This document shows positions 44,257-53,489 of a stretch of 64,000 bases of DNA, in pieces. The notes under the pieces were generated by a model. That model did no database searches. It worked only from the letters and a program-made list of their open reading frames with translations, and was not told the DNA's origin. Position 1 is the stretch's first letter, and each line of letters starts with the position of its first letter. The stretch comes from Longitalea luteola (GTDB lineage Bacteria > Bacteroidota > Bacteroidia > Chitinophagales > Chitinophagaceae). Position numbers and translations under genes: made by a program. The stretch is taken from NCBI RefSeq assembly GCF_017356035.1, contig NZ_JAFIQX010000012.1, positions 124,001-188,000 on the forward strand. The letters are read 5' to 3'.

Positions 44257-45678
44257 ATGAAAACTAAGTTTGTTTTATTTATAGGCCGTCGTCTATCTAA
44301 GTTACTTCTGTATAGTGTAAGTTTATTTCCTGTAACGATGCAGGCGCAGGCAGATCGAAAAGCGTATGATGCCGTTAAAGACGTTATTGTAGCAAACTAC
44401 AATGCGAGAGACTACAAAGCGATCTACCGGCTATTCGACAGCGCTTTCACCAGGAAGGTGTCTGAAGCCCGGCTGATTGATTTTTTGAAAGGCAATCAAA
44501 ATTCAGGTAAGATATTAACGACCTCGTTTTTGTCAGAAGAAAAGGGTAAGGCGTCGTATTTGCTACAATCGGAGCTGCGGGATCTGATCCTCGACCTGCA
44601 GTTAACCGGAGGTTATAAGATCAGTAGTTTCGGCCTGCGTAATAAACCTGCCATGCTGTTCGCAATGCCACTGGCGGTACGATCGAACAACCCGAAAAAA
44701 ACTGCGCTCGATAGGGCAATAGACACCATGGCTAGCGAGTATTTCCGCAATGCGAATGCCAGGAGCCTGGCGATCGGCATTATCAAAAACGGACGACGTT
44801 ACCTGTATTTTTATGGAGACCGGCAAAAAGACCTGTTGCCCGATTCGAATACTTTATATGAAATTGGCTCCATTACAAAAACATTTACTGCGACTGTACT
44901 TGCGCACGCTGTGTTGAATAAAAAGGTATCGTTAGCCGATGATATCAGAAAATACCTGCCCGCCGGTTTTAATCATCTTGCATACAATGGCGTTCCGATC
45001 ACTTTGCAGGATCTTGCCAATCATACATCGGGTTTGCCCGCTATGCCGCCAGACGTTGGCGACTATTCCGACTATGACCCTGTGAATCCTGATGCGCATT
45101 ACGATTCAGTAAGATTCTTCAATGCCTTAAAACAGTACAGCCTCGACACGATACCAGGAGTTAGATTTTCATATTCCAACTGGGGTATTTCCCTGCTGGG
45201 GCATATTTTGGAGAAGGTGTACGGTCAGTCAATGGACGTTCTCTATAATCAATTTATTTTGGATCCGCTGCATATGAGCCGAACAAGTTATGTGCGTAAT
45301 GTACAGGGCAAAAACCTTGCGTATCCGCATAGCGAAAACGGGCGGCAGCTTCCGGTAACGGATCAGGGTTATTTTTATCCGGCAGGCGGACTGTGTTCAA
45401 CGGTTAACGACATGATGAATTATTTGGATTCGCAATTGCGGGAAAAAGATCCAGCGATCAGGTTAACCCACCAGCCCACCGTGAACAATATCGGACTTGG
45501 GTGGGGTGTGGTTGAGAAAAATGGAGTTCGACATTTAGAGCACAATGGAAGCGAGCAGGGTTCTGTTGCGCATATTTCGGTGTTCCCGGAAATGAACAGC
45601 GGTTGTATTGTTTTTGCGAATGCCAAAACCAATCTTGCAAAAGTAATAGTGGGGATACAAAGTGTTTTTAATCTCTGA
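44257..45678 (+). CDS. Secreted beta-lactamase-fold serine hydrolase
   Basis: Protein of 473 residues with a signal peptide ending MQAQA. Residues about 30-130 form a small cystatin/NTF2-like domain resembling DUF3887 (NYNARDYKAIYRLFDSAFTR). Residues about 155-470 are a class-C-like serine hydrolase: nucleophile motif SITKTF, tyrosine motif YSNWG, and third motif HNGSEQGS (HxG form). Such proteins hydrolyse peptides or esters. The gene is followed by a bidirectional terminator and tRNA-Asp. Confidence 0.87.
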   Translation: MKTKFVLFIGRRLSKLLLYSVSLFPVTMQAQADRKAYDAVKDVIVANYNARDYKAIYRLFDSAFTRKVSEARLIDFLKGNQNSGKILTTSFLSEEKGKASYLLQSELRDLILDLQLTGGYKISSFGLRNKPAMLFAMPLAVRSNNPKKTALDRAIDTMASEYFRNANARSLAIGIIKNGRRYLYFYGDRQKDLLPDSNTLYEIGSITKTFTATVLAHAVLNKKVSLADDIRKYLPAGFNHLAYNGVPITLQDLANHTSGLPAMPPDVGDYSDYDPVNPDAHYDSVRFFNALKQYSLDTIPGVRFSYSNWGISLLGHILEKVYGQSMDVLYNQFILDPLHMSRTSYVRNVQGKNLAYPHSENGRQLPVTDQGYFYPAGGLCSTVNDMMNYLDSQLREKDPAIRLTHQPTVNNIGLGWGVVEKNGVRHLEHNGSEQGSVAHISVFPEMNSGCIVFANAKTNLAKVIVGIQSVFNL

Positions 45679-45713
45679 AATCCAACCGGCTAAAAATAAG
45701 CTGGCCTAAAACG

Positions 45714-45748
45714 AAAAAAGGTCTCCCGATACATCGGAAGACCTTTTT
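45714..45748. terminator. Bidirectional rho-independent terminator
   Basis: AGGTCT-CCCGAT pairs with ATCGGAAGACCT around a two-base loop, with one mismatch or bulge. It is flanked by an A-run on the left and a T-run on the right, so it works in both directions: for the serine hydrolase (plus) and the tRNA (minus). Confidence 0.88.
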
Positions 45749-45749
45749 G

Positions 45750-45823
45750 CGGACCGGACGGGACTCGAACCCGCGACCTCCGCCGTGACAGGGCGGCATT
45801 CTAACCAACTGAACTACCGATCC
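45750..45823 (-). tRNA. tRNA-Asp (anticodon GUC)
   Basis: Cloverleaf on the minus strand, 74 bases. The acceptor stem GGATCGG pairs with CCGGTCC with one G-U pair. The D-loop is AGTTCAGTTGGTTAGAAT, the anticodon loop CTGTCAC has anticodon GTC, and the T-arm has GGTTCGAGTCC. The discriminator base is G and the CCA end is not encoded. Confidence 0.97.
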
Positions 45824-46079
45824 ATTTGCTTAAGAACTTATCCCTTGAACGTTTTCGCCGGAGGCTTGTCGTTTTTGGGATTGCAAAGATAATGATTTCC
45901 AGATATCACCAAAAAATTTTTCATTTTTTTTGAAGAAAAAGTAAAGCTCGGGAACACCTGCTTCAACCTTGCTACTGGAACTTACATTCGCGCCGACGTA
46001 CACAATTAAATTTACCAAACAGAACTGCCAAAAAAGGCCAGGCAGGACTTCTAATAGTGGTTGGAATTCGAACCGGTTA

Positions 46080-46523
46080 TTATTCGAACTGAATAGTTCC
46101 TTTACCATCGATATTGGTCCTGCCATCAAATGCAAAATCAACATAAAAGGCATCGCCTTTCTTACCTTTTACTTTTTGGTGTACCCGGCCATATTCCTTG
46201 CCCTGTGGCGACAATACTTTAATGGTTATTTCCTTATCGAAATTGCTGTTAAAGATCAGGTAGGCAGAAACGATATCGTCTGAATGATGCTCAGAACTGC
46301 GAATAACAACTTTCCCTGATTCCAATCCCTGTTTGGATAATTGCTCGGAAATTTTAACTTCATTCTCAAAAGTTTTTTCAACGCCTTTTGTTACGCCATC
46401 GACGAATTCGGAACCCGCTTTTCCTACTACTTCGCCGGTTTTGTTGACAGTTTCTTTGGTCTTTTCCTTGGCCCAATTACAAGAAGCGGTCATTAGGGCA
46501 AGGGCTACAATCAGGTATTTCAT
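46080..46523 (-). CDS. Small lipoprotein of unknown function
   Basis: Lipoprotein of 147 residues with lipobox LMTASC (Cys15). Residues about 18-70 are an amphipathic helical stretch with recurrent GxxVGKAGSEFVDGVTKGVE, similar to YtxH-like or apolipoprotein-like repeats. The C-terminal half is a beta-sandwich (VSAYLIFNSNFDKEITIKVL, GRVHQKVKGKKGDAFYVDF). I recognise no named family. It stands alone between tRNA-Asp and the HxlR gene. Confidence 0.75.
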   Translation of the reverse strand: MKYLIVALALMTASCNWAKEKTKETVNKTGEVVGKAGSEFVDGVTKGVEKTFENEVKISEQLSKQGLESGKVVIRSSEHHSDDIVSAYLIFNSNFDKEITIKVLSPQGKEYGRVHQKVKGKKGDAFYVDFAFDGRTNIDGKGTIQFE

Positions 46524-46682
46524 TGCGTTATTTTAATAAATTTCAAAGGGTAAAATACAGATAGTTTTAGAGATTTCAAACCCGTTAAAATAGGGCACTA
46601 TTTCTTCGATAAAATTACACCTCCCTTTATCCGCCAACGTCTACCTACACCAAGCGGCCGCACACATCCCGTCCTGTCCACC

Positions 46683-46712
46683 AAAAGGCTCACTTCAAAA
46701 AGCGAGCTTTTC
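46683..46712 (-). terminator. Weak terminator after HxlR gene
   Basis: On the minus strand AAAAGCTC pairs with GAGCCTTTT (one bulge), ending in a short T-run. T-runs occur on both sides of the stem. Confidence 0.4.
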
Positions 46713-46731
46713 TTTTTTGAACGCCTCAAAC

Positions 46732-47109
46732 CTAACTCTTACTTTTATTTTCATCATACAACTTACCCCACTCACACAAAGCATCCATGATAGGTATAAG
46801 TTGTTTGCCCAATGCTGTAAGCTTGTATTCCACCCGTGGAGGAACTTCGGGAAAAACTGCCCGCGTTAGAATGCCATCACGTTCCAGCTCCCGAAGCTGG
46901 GCGGTAAGCGTGGTCTGTGTAATGTATTTCATCTCTTTTCGTAACTCGCCAAAACGCTTCGGGCATTCCCTACGAATGCTATCGAGCAGTAATAGTTTCC
47001 ATTTTCCGCCAATGGCCTGGAGGGCAGCGGTCATTGGATTTTTTTCGTTCTCTTCCAAATTATTTTGATCGTTAACATGCTGGTGCTCAGCAATAGTATT
47101 TTTTTCCAT
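46732..47109 (-). CDS. HxlR-family transcriptional regulator
   Basis: Winged-helix regulator of 125 residues. After a polar, Asn/Glu-rich tail of about 25 residues comes the HxlR domain: AIGGKWKLLLLDSI, CPKRFGELRKEMKYITQTTL as the DNA-reading helix region, LRELERDGIL, and the wing VPPRVEYKLTALG. It has no Cys in the usual redox position of quinone or aldehyde sensors (one Cys is in RREC). It is divergent from an MFS transporter and very likely represses it. Paired direct repeats in the shared intergenic region are candidate operators. Confidence 0.92.
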   Translation of the reverse strand: MEKNTIAEHQHVNDQNNLEENEKNPMTAALQAIGGKWKLLLLDSIRRECPKRFGELRKEMKYITQTTLTAQLRELERDGILTRAVFPEVPPRVEYKLTALGKQLIPIMDALCEWGKLYDENKSKS

Positions 47110-47124
47110 ACTTAGTATTTTATA

Positions 47125-47156
47125 TGGCCCTACTTGTTTACCTGGGTGGCCCTATT
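47125..47156. promoter_or_regulatory. Direct-repeat operator candidate (HxlR/MFS)
   Basis: TGGCCCTACT (47125-47134) and TGGCCCTATT (47147-47156) lie 22 bases apart start to start, two helical turns, in the 95-base gap between the divergent HxlR and MFS genes. Confidence 0.4.
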
Positions 47157-47204
47157 CAAATTTGAGGTTCATTAAAGAAAACATTCAACATACAGATTAG
47201 TTTT

Positions 47205-48596
47205 ATGAATGCCTCATTTTATCGATCTACTGCCATCGTTTCGCGCTGGGTTTCTTTGCTTATTGTTTCCACAGCGGCCTTTTTGTCGGTTATTGACCTC
47301 TTTATCGTAAATGTCGCATTGCCTTCTATTCGTGAAGGTATTCATGGCTCCAATGGTGATACGCAGCTGGTGATCGTGCTTTACTTACTCGGCCATGCGG
47401 CCTTCCTGATCATTGGTGGCCGCCTGGGTGACCATTATGGCCGGAAAAGAGTATTTGTATGGTCAATGCTTTTATTTACCCTGGCCTCTGGTTGTTGCGG
47501 CATAGCGCAGAACGCTGCTCAGTTGAATATCGCTCGTTTCTGCCAGGGCGCTTTTGCTGCCTTTATGGTACCGCAAAGTATAGCCTATGTACAGATCTTG
47601 TTTCCAAAACAGGAAGACCGGGTAAAAGCTTTAGGCATTTATGGCGCCATTGCAGGTACAGCTTCAGTGATAGGTCAATTCCTGGGTGGCGTGCTGCCTG
47701 TAATGGATGGTATAATAGCCGGCTGGCGTTGGTTATTCCTGGTGAATCTGCCGGTGGGACTGCTCTCTGCGTATATAGCATGGCGCTTTTTACAGCAATC
47801 TACACCGGCAAACGATAGCCGGCCAGATCACTTCGGCGTGGTATTGCTAAGTGTTGGCCTTATTTGTTTGATCTATCCTCTCATCAGGGGACGTGAATTA
47901 GGCTGGCCCTTGTGGAGTATATTGTTATTACCTGCTTCTTTATTGCTATTAATATTATTTGTGTATGATCAGCGCCGTAAGCAACAGTCCGCGCAACCCT
48001 ACCTTATTGATTTGCGTTTGTTTGCTTTTCGTGATTTCAATATTGGTTTGGGCGCGGTGATCGCTTATTTTATTGTGCAGGATTCTTATTTCCTTATCAA
48101 TACCATTTTGTGGCAATCGGGTTTGGGTATGGGGTCAGTAACAACGGGTAATTGTTTTGTGCTGCAGGGAATTGGTTATGTGGTGGCTGCCGTTACTTCA
48201 ATCCGGCTTGTAGGCAGGTACGGTAAAAAGGTGTTACAGGCTGGCGTTTTGTTAATGCTGGTAATGCTTTTGTTGCATATATTAGTGATAGAAAACCGGC
48301 ATTTGTTATTGGTTGTGCTCTTTCTGTACGGTATGGGTTGTGGGTCTGTGTTGCCAACACTGTTAACGTTGGCATTGCAAAATATTCCGCCTACGATGGC
48401 AGGTGCAGCTGCCGGTACTTATGTAACCTTTCAACAAACTGCTATTGCATTGGGCGTATGTATAACCGGTGGATTGTTCTTTCACTTATTGGGAGATTCA
48501 CCATCATTACACCAATGGTTACTGGCTTATCGACGGGCTACAGGCTTGAACATGTTCTTTCTGGTAATGGTAAGTTACTTTTTGTGGAGGCTATAA
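47205..48596 (+). CDS. MFS drug-efflux-type transporter (DHA2-like)
   Basis: Inner-membrane transporter of 463 residues with 13-14 hydrophobic segments. The first helix carries VIDLFIVNVALPSIR, the DHA2/EmrB pattern with Asp in TM1. Motif A is GRLGDHYGRKRVF, and motif C-like GAIAGTASVIGQFLGGVLP lies in TM5. The position opposite an HxlR repressor supports inducible efflux of a small toxic compound. The substrate is unknown. Confidence 0.9.
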   Translation: MNASFYRSTAIVSRWVSLLIVSTAAFLSVIDLFIVNVALPSIREGIHGSNGDTQLVIVLYLLGHAAFLIIGGRLGDHYGRKRVFVWSMLLFTLASGCCGIAQNAAQLNIARFCQGAFAAFMVPQSIAYVQILFPKQEDRVKALGIYGAIAGTASVIGQFLGGVLPVMDGIIAGWRWLFLVNLPVGLLSAYIAWRFLQQSTPANDSRPDHFGVVLLSVGLICLIYPLIRGRELGWPLWSILLLPASLLLLILFVYDQRRKQQSAQPYLIDLRLFAFRDFNIGLGAVIAYFIVQDSYFLINTILWQSGLGMGSVTTGNCFVLQGIGYVVAAVTSIRLVGRYGKKVLQAGVLLMLVMLLLHILVIENRHLLLVVLFLYGMGCGSVLPTLLTLALQNIPPTMAGAAAGTYVTFQQTAIALGVCITGGLFFHLLGDSPSLHQWLLAYRRATGLNMFFLVMVSYFLWRL

Positions 48597-48796
48597 AATC
48601 ATTATTCCGTATCTGGAGAATTAAATGGATAGCATACTTTGAATCGGCAGCTTCTTAACTTAAAGTGGCTGCAATAACTGAAAAGACAAGTGCCGTCTAA
48701 CTTACTGGAGGATATGTTTGTGCCGGTACATAGTTAGGGCCTCATCCGTTATATGCAATTTGACCATCACCTTTAAACTATTCAAAACCATAATCT

Positions 48797-49852
48797 ATGA
48801 AGTCAAATCTCATACTGCTGCTAATATTGAATTGTAATATTTTAAGCAGTCAGATAAAGACATCTTCCCACCCGCCATCACAGTACATACATTTTTCACC
48901 CTCCAAATTCTACAACTCTTATGACGCAAAGACATTGCCTGTATTGAAAATAAGAGATGGCGATACTATAAATACCGAAAGTCTTGATGCATTAGGCTTT
49001 GATAAAAATTCAATAAAGAAGGGAGAAAGGGGAAATCCGTTGACTGGCCCCTTTTTTATCGAACAGGCTTCTCCTGGTGATATTGTAGCCGTTACCATAG
49101 TTAATCTATCGCTCAATCGAAATTATGCAACGACACTTAATGCGTTTATCCCAAAAATTCTTCCCAAAGCTGACGCCAAAAGATTGTGGAGGAACGCAAA
49201 GCTTGTGAAATGGAATTTAGATCTAATTAACAATACAGCAAGTCCGGCAAAAGAGTATGAACGTTTGTCCGCATTAAAAGTACCATTGCATCCTTTTCTG
49301 GGTTCTATAGGTGTGGCGCCTCCGGGAGCCAGTAGTATATCGTCCGGAGGTTTTGGCTCTTGGGGTGGTAACCTTGATTTTAGTGCAATAACGGCTTTGT
49401 CGACGCTTTATTTGCCGGTTTTTCATGAGGGGGCTTTGTTGTATGTAGGAGATGGACATGCAGTACAGGGTGACGGTGAATTAAATGGTGATGCATTGGA
49501 AAACTCAATGAATTTTACTTTTACAGTTCGGGTTATCAAGAATGAGGGCAGCCAGTTAAAATATCCAAGGGTAGAAGATTTGCGTCATATTATGGCTTTC
49601 GGTCAAGCGAAAAATTTAGACCTGGCATTAAAAGAAGCTACTCTGAATTTACTCAGTTGGCTTCAAAAGGATTATCAACTATCCATAGAAGAAGCTTCTC
49701 AATTGATCGGTCCGGTAGTTGAATACCGAATACCCAAAATTGCATCAACGGAAGTTGAAGTAGTTGCGATGATACAAAAAAAGGTCATTGAGGGATTAGT
49801 GAAAATAAATGGGACCGCTAACATTCAACATTCGCCTGTGAAGTCAAATTAA
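48797..49852 (+). CDS. Acetamidase/formamidase-family protein (exported)
   Basis: Protein of 351 residues with an N-terminal signal-like segment (LILLLILNCNILSSQ). It shows the FmdA/AmdA pattern: DGDTINTESLDA, ASPGDIVAVTIVNLSLNR, PLHPFLGSIGVAPPG, and the signature YVGDGHAVQGDGELNGDALE with the metal or substrate-binding His/Asp/Glu. Known members hydrolyse formamide or acetamide to ammonia and the acid; exported relatives have untested substrates. The following gene starts 26 bases on and may be co-transcribed. Confidence 0.87.
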   Translation: MKSNLILLLILNCNILSSQIKTSSHPPSQYIHFSPSKFYNSYDAKTLPVLKIRDGDTINTESLDALGFDKNSIKKGERGNPLTGPFFIEQASPGDIVAVTIVNLSLNRNYATTLNAFIPKILPKADAKRLWRNAKLVKWNLDLINNTASPAKEYERLSALKVPLHPFLGSIGVAPPGASSISSGGFGSWGGNLDFSAITALSTLYLPVFHEGALLYVGDGHAVQGDGELNGDALENSMNFTFTVRVIKNEGSQLKYPRVEDLRHIMAFGQAKNLDLALKEATLNLLSWLQKDYQLSIEEASQLIGPVVEYRIPKIASTEVEVVAMIQKKVIEGLVKINGTANIQHSPVKSN

Positions 49853-49878
49853 TTGATAACCTTTCTAACAAATTGAGT

Positions 49879-50904
49879 ATGGCATTGGCTTCAGCACTAA
49901 AACATTTGGTTCTGCTTGTTTTAATTATCATGAACGTTTGTTTTGGTCAGACCCGAAACAATACAAAAACCGTTTCGGCAAATGATGTTCCGCAAGTCAA
50001 CCATTCGGACGGCGTAGTTTATTTTTCTTATGATAACGGATTAACCTGGCATGATAAAGGCTCAGGATTACCATCAACGGTTAATATTGGGTTGGGTGGA
50101 ATTGCCGTTTCGGAAAACAAACTTGCCCTTATGTCAAAAGATAGCGGACTCTACTTTTTCAATACACAGAAAGACAAGTGGTTCAATATTGCCACAGACA
50201 AACAATTAATTGAAAGTAATCCGGGCGCTCTACTGTTTTTTAAAGACCACATATATGCAGGCACACAATCAGGCGGTATTTTTCGCACAGCGGATGAAGG
50301 AAAAAGCTGGGAAAAATCAAATGTCGGTCTGAATAACCTGACAATCCGAAGACTTGCCGAAATAAAGAACAGGCTCTACGCAGCAACAAATTCGGGGCTT
50401 TATTCCTATAACAATTTACTCAATCAATGGGAGTTGGAATATGGTAACACCACGCTACAGGTCAATGGGATAACGAGTTTTGATGGAAGTATTTTTATTG
50501 CTACAAATCAAGGTGCCTTTGCTTCGCCAATAGGGAAGAATGAGTGGAGTGAAATTTTTTCAAATGGTGCTTTACATAACATTAATTCAGATAACAAGGC
50601 AATCTACGCAATGATGTATAATGAACTATTTTTATCTTTTGACAAGGGACAAACCTGGCAAAGCATACAAGCCGGATTACCTGCTCAACTTTATACATTT
50701 GATGTGGTTACAACCGGCAACACACTTTTAGCAGCACAATGGGACGGTGTTTACAGAAAAGATACAAAAGCGCAAAACTGGAAAATTTCAAGTAATGGGT
50801 TACCTAAAAAATCAGCAATTACAAATATGCAGGTGTTTAACAAAATTATTGTCGTAAGTGGAAACCAAAGAAAACTAAGAACGGGGATGACCACAGATAA
50901 ATAG
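49879..50904 (+). CDS. Secreted beta-propeller (BNR/sialidase-like repeat) protein
   Basis: About 341 residues from ATG 49879 (a TTG two codons earlier is possible). Signal peptide ends NVCFGQ. The chain consists of BNR/Asp-box-like blades: SYDNGLTWHDKG, TADEGKSWEKSN, SFDKGQTWQSIQ, plus blades with IYAGTQSGGIFR and LYAATNSGLYS. The catalytic residues of true sialidases are not evident, so it is probably a binding propeller. It follows the formamidase-like gene closely. Confidence 0.78.
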   Translation: MALASALKHLVLLVLIIMNVCFGQTRNNTKTVSANDVPQVNHSDGVVYFSYDNGLTWHDKGSGLPSTVNIGLGGIAVSENKLALMSKDSGLYFFNTQKDKWFNIATDKQLIESNPGALLFFKDHIYAGTQSGGIFRTADEGKSWEKSNVGLNNLTIRRLAEIKNRLYAATNSGLYSYNNLLNQWELEYGNTTLQVNGITSFDGSIFIATNQGAFASPIGKNEWSEIFSNGALHNINSDNKAIYAMMYNELFLSFDKGQTWQSIQAGLPAQLYTFDVVTTGNTLLAAQWDGVYRKDTKAQNWKISSNGLPKKSAITNMQVFNKIIVVSGNQRKLRTGMTTDK

Positions 50905-50994
50905 TTGAACATTACCTGCGAACCGTTCTTATTCAGCCACCAGTTGCTGATGTAGTGGGTGCGGCCGCTATAATATCATCGCCCAAAAAAATAT

Positions 50995-51002
50995 TATTTT
51001 TG
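50995..51002 (+). promoter_or_regulatory. -7 box upstream of lipoprotein gene
   Basis: TATTTTTG matches TAnnTTTG, 53 bases before the ATG at 51056. No good -33 element is seen. Confidence 0.35.
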
Positions 51003-51055
51003 ATGTTAAATCAAATAATTGGAATACCATATACTTTAACCGAACCCTCTTATCA

Positions 51056-51862
51056 ATGAAAAAAATCGCCCTTGTAGCCCTGGTCTGCTTCATTTTCTCT
51101 GCTTGTAAAAAAGATAAAGACGCTGCCGGCGTTGGCGTTATCATTTCTGGCGCCCTTGCGAAAGAGTACTACCATAAACAGGTTGACCAGGTACGAATTT
51201 TCTACTACAATAAAGACAAAACGCTAAAACAATATGAGTACTCTTTTGACAATAACGTAGCCGAACGAGTTGAGTTTCGTTATGTCGAGGGCCGTCTTGC
51301 AAGCCTTGACCTTTATAAAAAGGATAACAATACGTGGAAGCTGGTTAATCAGACAATGCCGGTATATTACAACAATAAACGCCTGTCAGACATTATAATC
51401 GTATATCCCGGGGACCCGGTGCCATCATCAGGGATCCTGACATGGCCGGCCAAATATACATTCCAGTATGAAAATGACACGTCGACAAGATTCAGCGCCT
51501 GTATAGTATACCATAGGGAAAATAACACACTCATTCCTAACGCAGAATATCGTTTTGAATACGATAGTCTGGGTAATATAACCGTTGAAGAGCAATACAC
51601 TATTAACAATGGAACAAAAACCAAACAGTCGGTAACGATATATGAGTACCTGCAACAGAAGAATCCGAAATACCAAATGGAGGATATACTCGATTTCCAG
51701 GCATATAATTCTCCCAACATCTGGGAGCGAAAAACGGTTGGTTATTTAAGTTCGGGAATGATAGATGAATACAAACGCGTCTATGAATTCAATGCGGATA
51801 GTAAGGTGACCACTTTTACGGAACAACCCAGTAACGTTAAAAGATATTACGAATATTATTGA
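51056..51862 (+). CDS. Lipoprotein of unknown function (DUF4595-like repeats)
   Basis: Lipoprotein of 268 residues with lipobox IFSAC (Cys17). The body has repeated strand pairs of the type Y-x-Y-x(2-5)-R-x(4-6)-Y-x-x-G-x-(L/I) (YEYSFDNNVAERVEFRYVEG, YRFEYDSLGNITVEEQYTIN, YEFNADSKVTTF). This is the YD/RHS-like pattern seen in DUF4595-type Bacteroidota lipoproteins. No catalytic residues or partners are seen; it is a single gene. Confidence 0.75.
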   Translation: MKKIALVALVCFIFSACKKDKDAAGVGVIISGALAKEYYHKQVDQVRIFYYNKDKTLKQYEYSFDNNVAERVEFRYVEGRLASLDLYKKDNNTWKLVNQTMPVYYNNKRLSDIIIVYPGDPVPSSGILTWPAKYTFQYENDTSTRFSACIVYHRENNTLIPNAEYRFEYDSLGNITVEEQYTINNGTKTKQSVTIYEYLQQKNPKYQMEDILDFQAYNSPNIWERKTVGYLSSGMIDEYKRVYEFNADSKVTTFTEQPSNVKRYYEYY

Positions 51863-51900
51863 TCTTTCCCTTATAACTGGTAAAATAGAACAGGTCAACA

Positions 51901-51940
51901 CATACGATCAGTACAGTTGTTTTATCTGTTGAATCGTATG
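51901..51940. repeat. Inverted repeat after the lipoprotein gene
   Basis: CATACGAT (51901-51908) and ATCGTATG (51933-51940) are perfect arms around a 24-base loop. There is no T-run. It may be a weak terminator or an RNA processing element. Confidence 0.35.
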
Positions 51941-52106
51941 GGCCTGAACCATTCGTCAGCTATCCGGGCGTTGTATCGAATGATCTTCCGTTCTGTTATT
52001 GACATTTTTAAGTTATAATTCACGATTTATTTTGGCCGGAAGACCCTTCGGCAAATATTTATCAGTTAATTTCGCGCACCCTGAAGAAAACAGGCCTTAT
52101 TTTGAC

Positions 52107-52532
52107 ATGTTTCTAAAAGCACTGACCGTAGCCGGCCTCGCCACTTTTGAGATCTATGCCGCCATCCCCGCCGGATTTGCCTTTGGGTTAACGCCATGGA
52201 CAATTTTCTTTGCCAGCGTTATTGGTGGTTTAATTGGCACTTTTGTCGCTGCATTTTTAGGCGATAAGATCAGGGCTTTTTTTCACAAAAAGAAACCTAC
52301 TAAAGACGCTGCTGAAAAAAAGCATCCCATGATGCTTCGCCTCTGGAATAAGTATGGCATAATTGGATTGGGATTTTTAGGCACGATGTCAGTTGGCGCA
52401 CCTATAAGCCTGGCGGTGGGTATCGGGTTAAATGCTAATATTAAAAAACTGGTCACCTGGTGCTGTATCGGTGTCATTACCCGTTGTATTGTATTCACAC
52501 TGATCGGGTTTTACGGATTAAAACTACTTTAG
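52107..52532 (+). CDS. Small multi-drug export family membrane protein
   Basis: About 141 residues from ATG 52107. An upstream frame adds 36 polar residues that look untranslated. It has four hydrophobic segments: AGLATFEIYAAIPAGFAFGL, FFASVIGGLIGTFVAAFLG, a central LGFLGTMSVGAPISLAVGIG, and VTWCCIGVITRCIVFTLIGF. This arrangement matches the 'small multi-drug export' family (PF06695), which is distantly DedA-like. Despite the name, the transport function is poorly supported. It precedes the MbnP gene, which is convergent. Confidence 0.75.
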   Translation: MFLKALTVAGLATFEIYAAIPAGFAFGLTPWTIFFASVIGGLIGTFVAAFLGDKIRAFFHKKKPTKDAAEKKHPMMLRLWNKYGIIGLGFLGTMSVGAPISLAVGIGLNANIKKLVTWCCIGVITRCIVFTLIGFYGLKLL

Positions 52533-52613
52533 TGTTATGCAGAAGATACCTGCAGATCCCCAACTCAATTACCTACCAATGCATTAGATCCGTTCACAAC
52601 GTACAGCAATCTC

Positions 52614-53375
52614 TCAAAATACATCTGTAACAGAAAACATGCCTTCATAATTGTCGGCTATGTCGTTCGCCAATTGGCCCGGTGAATGACAGGCCGGGTT
52701 TTTCGAAATACTTACCGGATGAATGCGGCTAAACCAGGTATTGATATCTGCATTGATCTTTACCGTAATTGAAGTATCCTTAACCACAACCAGGTTTTCA
52801 GGTAAGGGCAATCCGATCTGCCGGAAAGTTATGTAGGGCGATTTAAAACCGCCGACATGGAGCGTAAAGGCCTGGCCGCTTAATGGGGAAACGGGGGAAT
52901 GGCCTTCCAGTTTTGCCATCACATACCCTGATGCCCAAGTCCAGAACATCCCATGTACCGGATCAAGGGCACCGGTTTGGGCGCCGCTGACATTTTTGGC
53001 GCTGTCAACACCCAGGATAAATGCAATACTTGTATAGCTGTCTACAGGGGCTGTCAGCCTGATATTCCTGCTTGCGGCATTTTCATGATCTACTAAAAAA
53101 TAATCCTCGGATAACCCAACAGGTTCATTCCTGCTATTGATGAGTTTGATACCGTGTATATAATATTTGAACCTGTTGACAGTATAGGCTTCACCAAGAT
53201 CATTGGTATATTGTCGGCCAAATACCAACGGTTCATTAAAAACAGCATGATCAAACGAAAACGTTATGCTGCCGGTTACCGGTTTTACATCGCCCTGGCG
53301 GCTTTTATCTTTTTGGCATGCATTCAGTATCCACACAAACGCCACCAGAACCATCCACCCGGCAGTTATTTTCAT
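52614..53375 (-). CDS. MbnP-family lipoprotein (paralogue 1)
   Basis: About 253 residues from ATG 53375; start 53393 is possible. Lipobox WILNAC (Cys20). It matches the MbnP family: a GSITFSFDHAV-type first strand, VNRFKYYIHGIKLINS, FILGVDSAKNVSGAQTGALD, then HGMFWTWASGYVMAKLEGHS with W145 and W147, and near the end a CHSPGQ segment. MbnP proteins bind copper after the partner MbnH oxidises a tryptophan to kynurenine in the characterised pair. A second paralogue and an MbnH-like gene are encoded divergently within 2 kb. Confidence 0.85.
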   Translation of the reverse strand: MKITAGWMVLVAFVWILNACQKDKSRQGDVKPVTGSITFSFDHAVFNEPLVFGRQYTNDLGEAYTVNRFKYYIHGIKLINSRNEPVGLSEDYFLVDHENAASRNIRLTAPVDSYTSIAFILGVDSAKNVSGAQTGALDPVHGMFWTWASGYVMAKLEGHSPVSPLSGQAFTLHVGGFKSPYITFRQIGLPLPENLVVVKDTSITVKINADINTWFSRIHPVSISKNPACHSPGQLANDIADNYEGMFSVTDVF

Positions 53376-53474
53376 AATAGAAAGTTTTGACATGAGGAAC
53401 CCCGTTTTATCCGCAGAAGCATAACCAAATTTCGGAAAAAACATTTTTTTTCTGGCATTTTGTTTATCTGCAAT

Positions 53475-53482
53475 TACCTTTG
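53475..53482 (+). promoter_or_regulatory. -7 box before the Cys-rich membrane protein
   Basis: TACCTTTG, exact TAnnTTTG, 7 bases before the first of two ATGs (53490, 53496). A leaderless or near-leaderless transcript is likely. The -33 element is not clear. Confidence 0.45.
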
Positions 53483-53489
53483 CCCCGTA

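Noticed and set aside
45750-45823. tRNA-Asp as an integration site for the toxin region
   Set aside because: No duplicated tRNA 3' end or integrase gene was found in the window, and ordinary genes separate it from the toxin operon.
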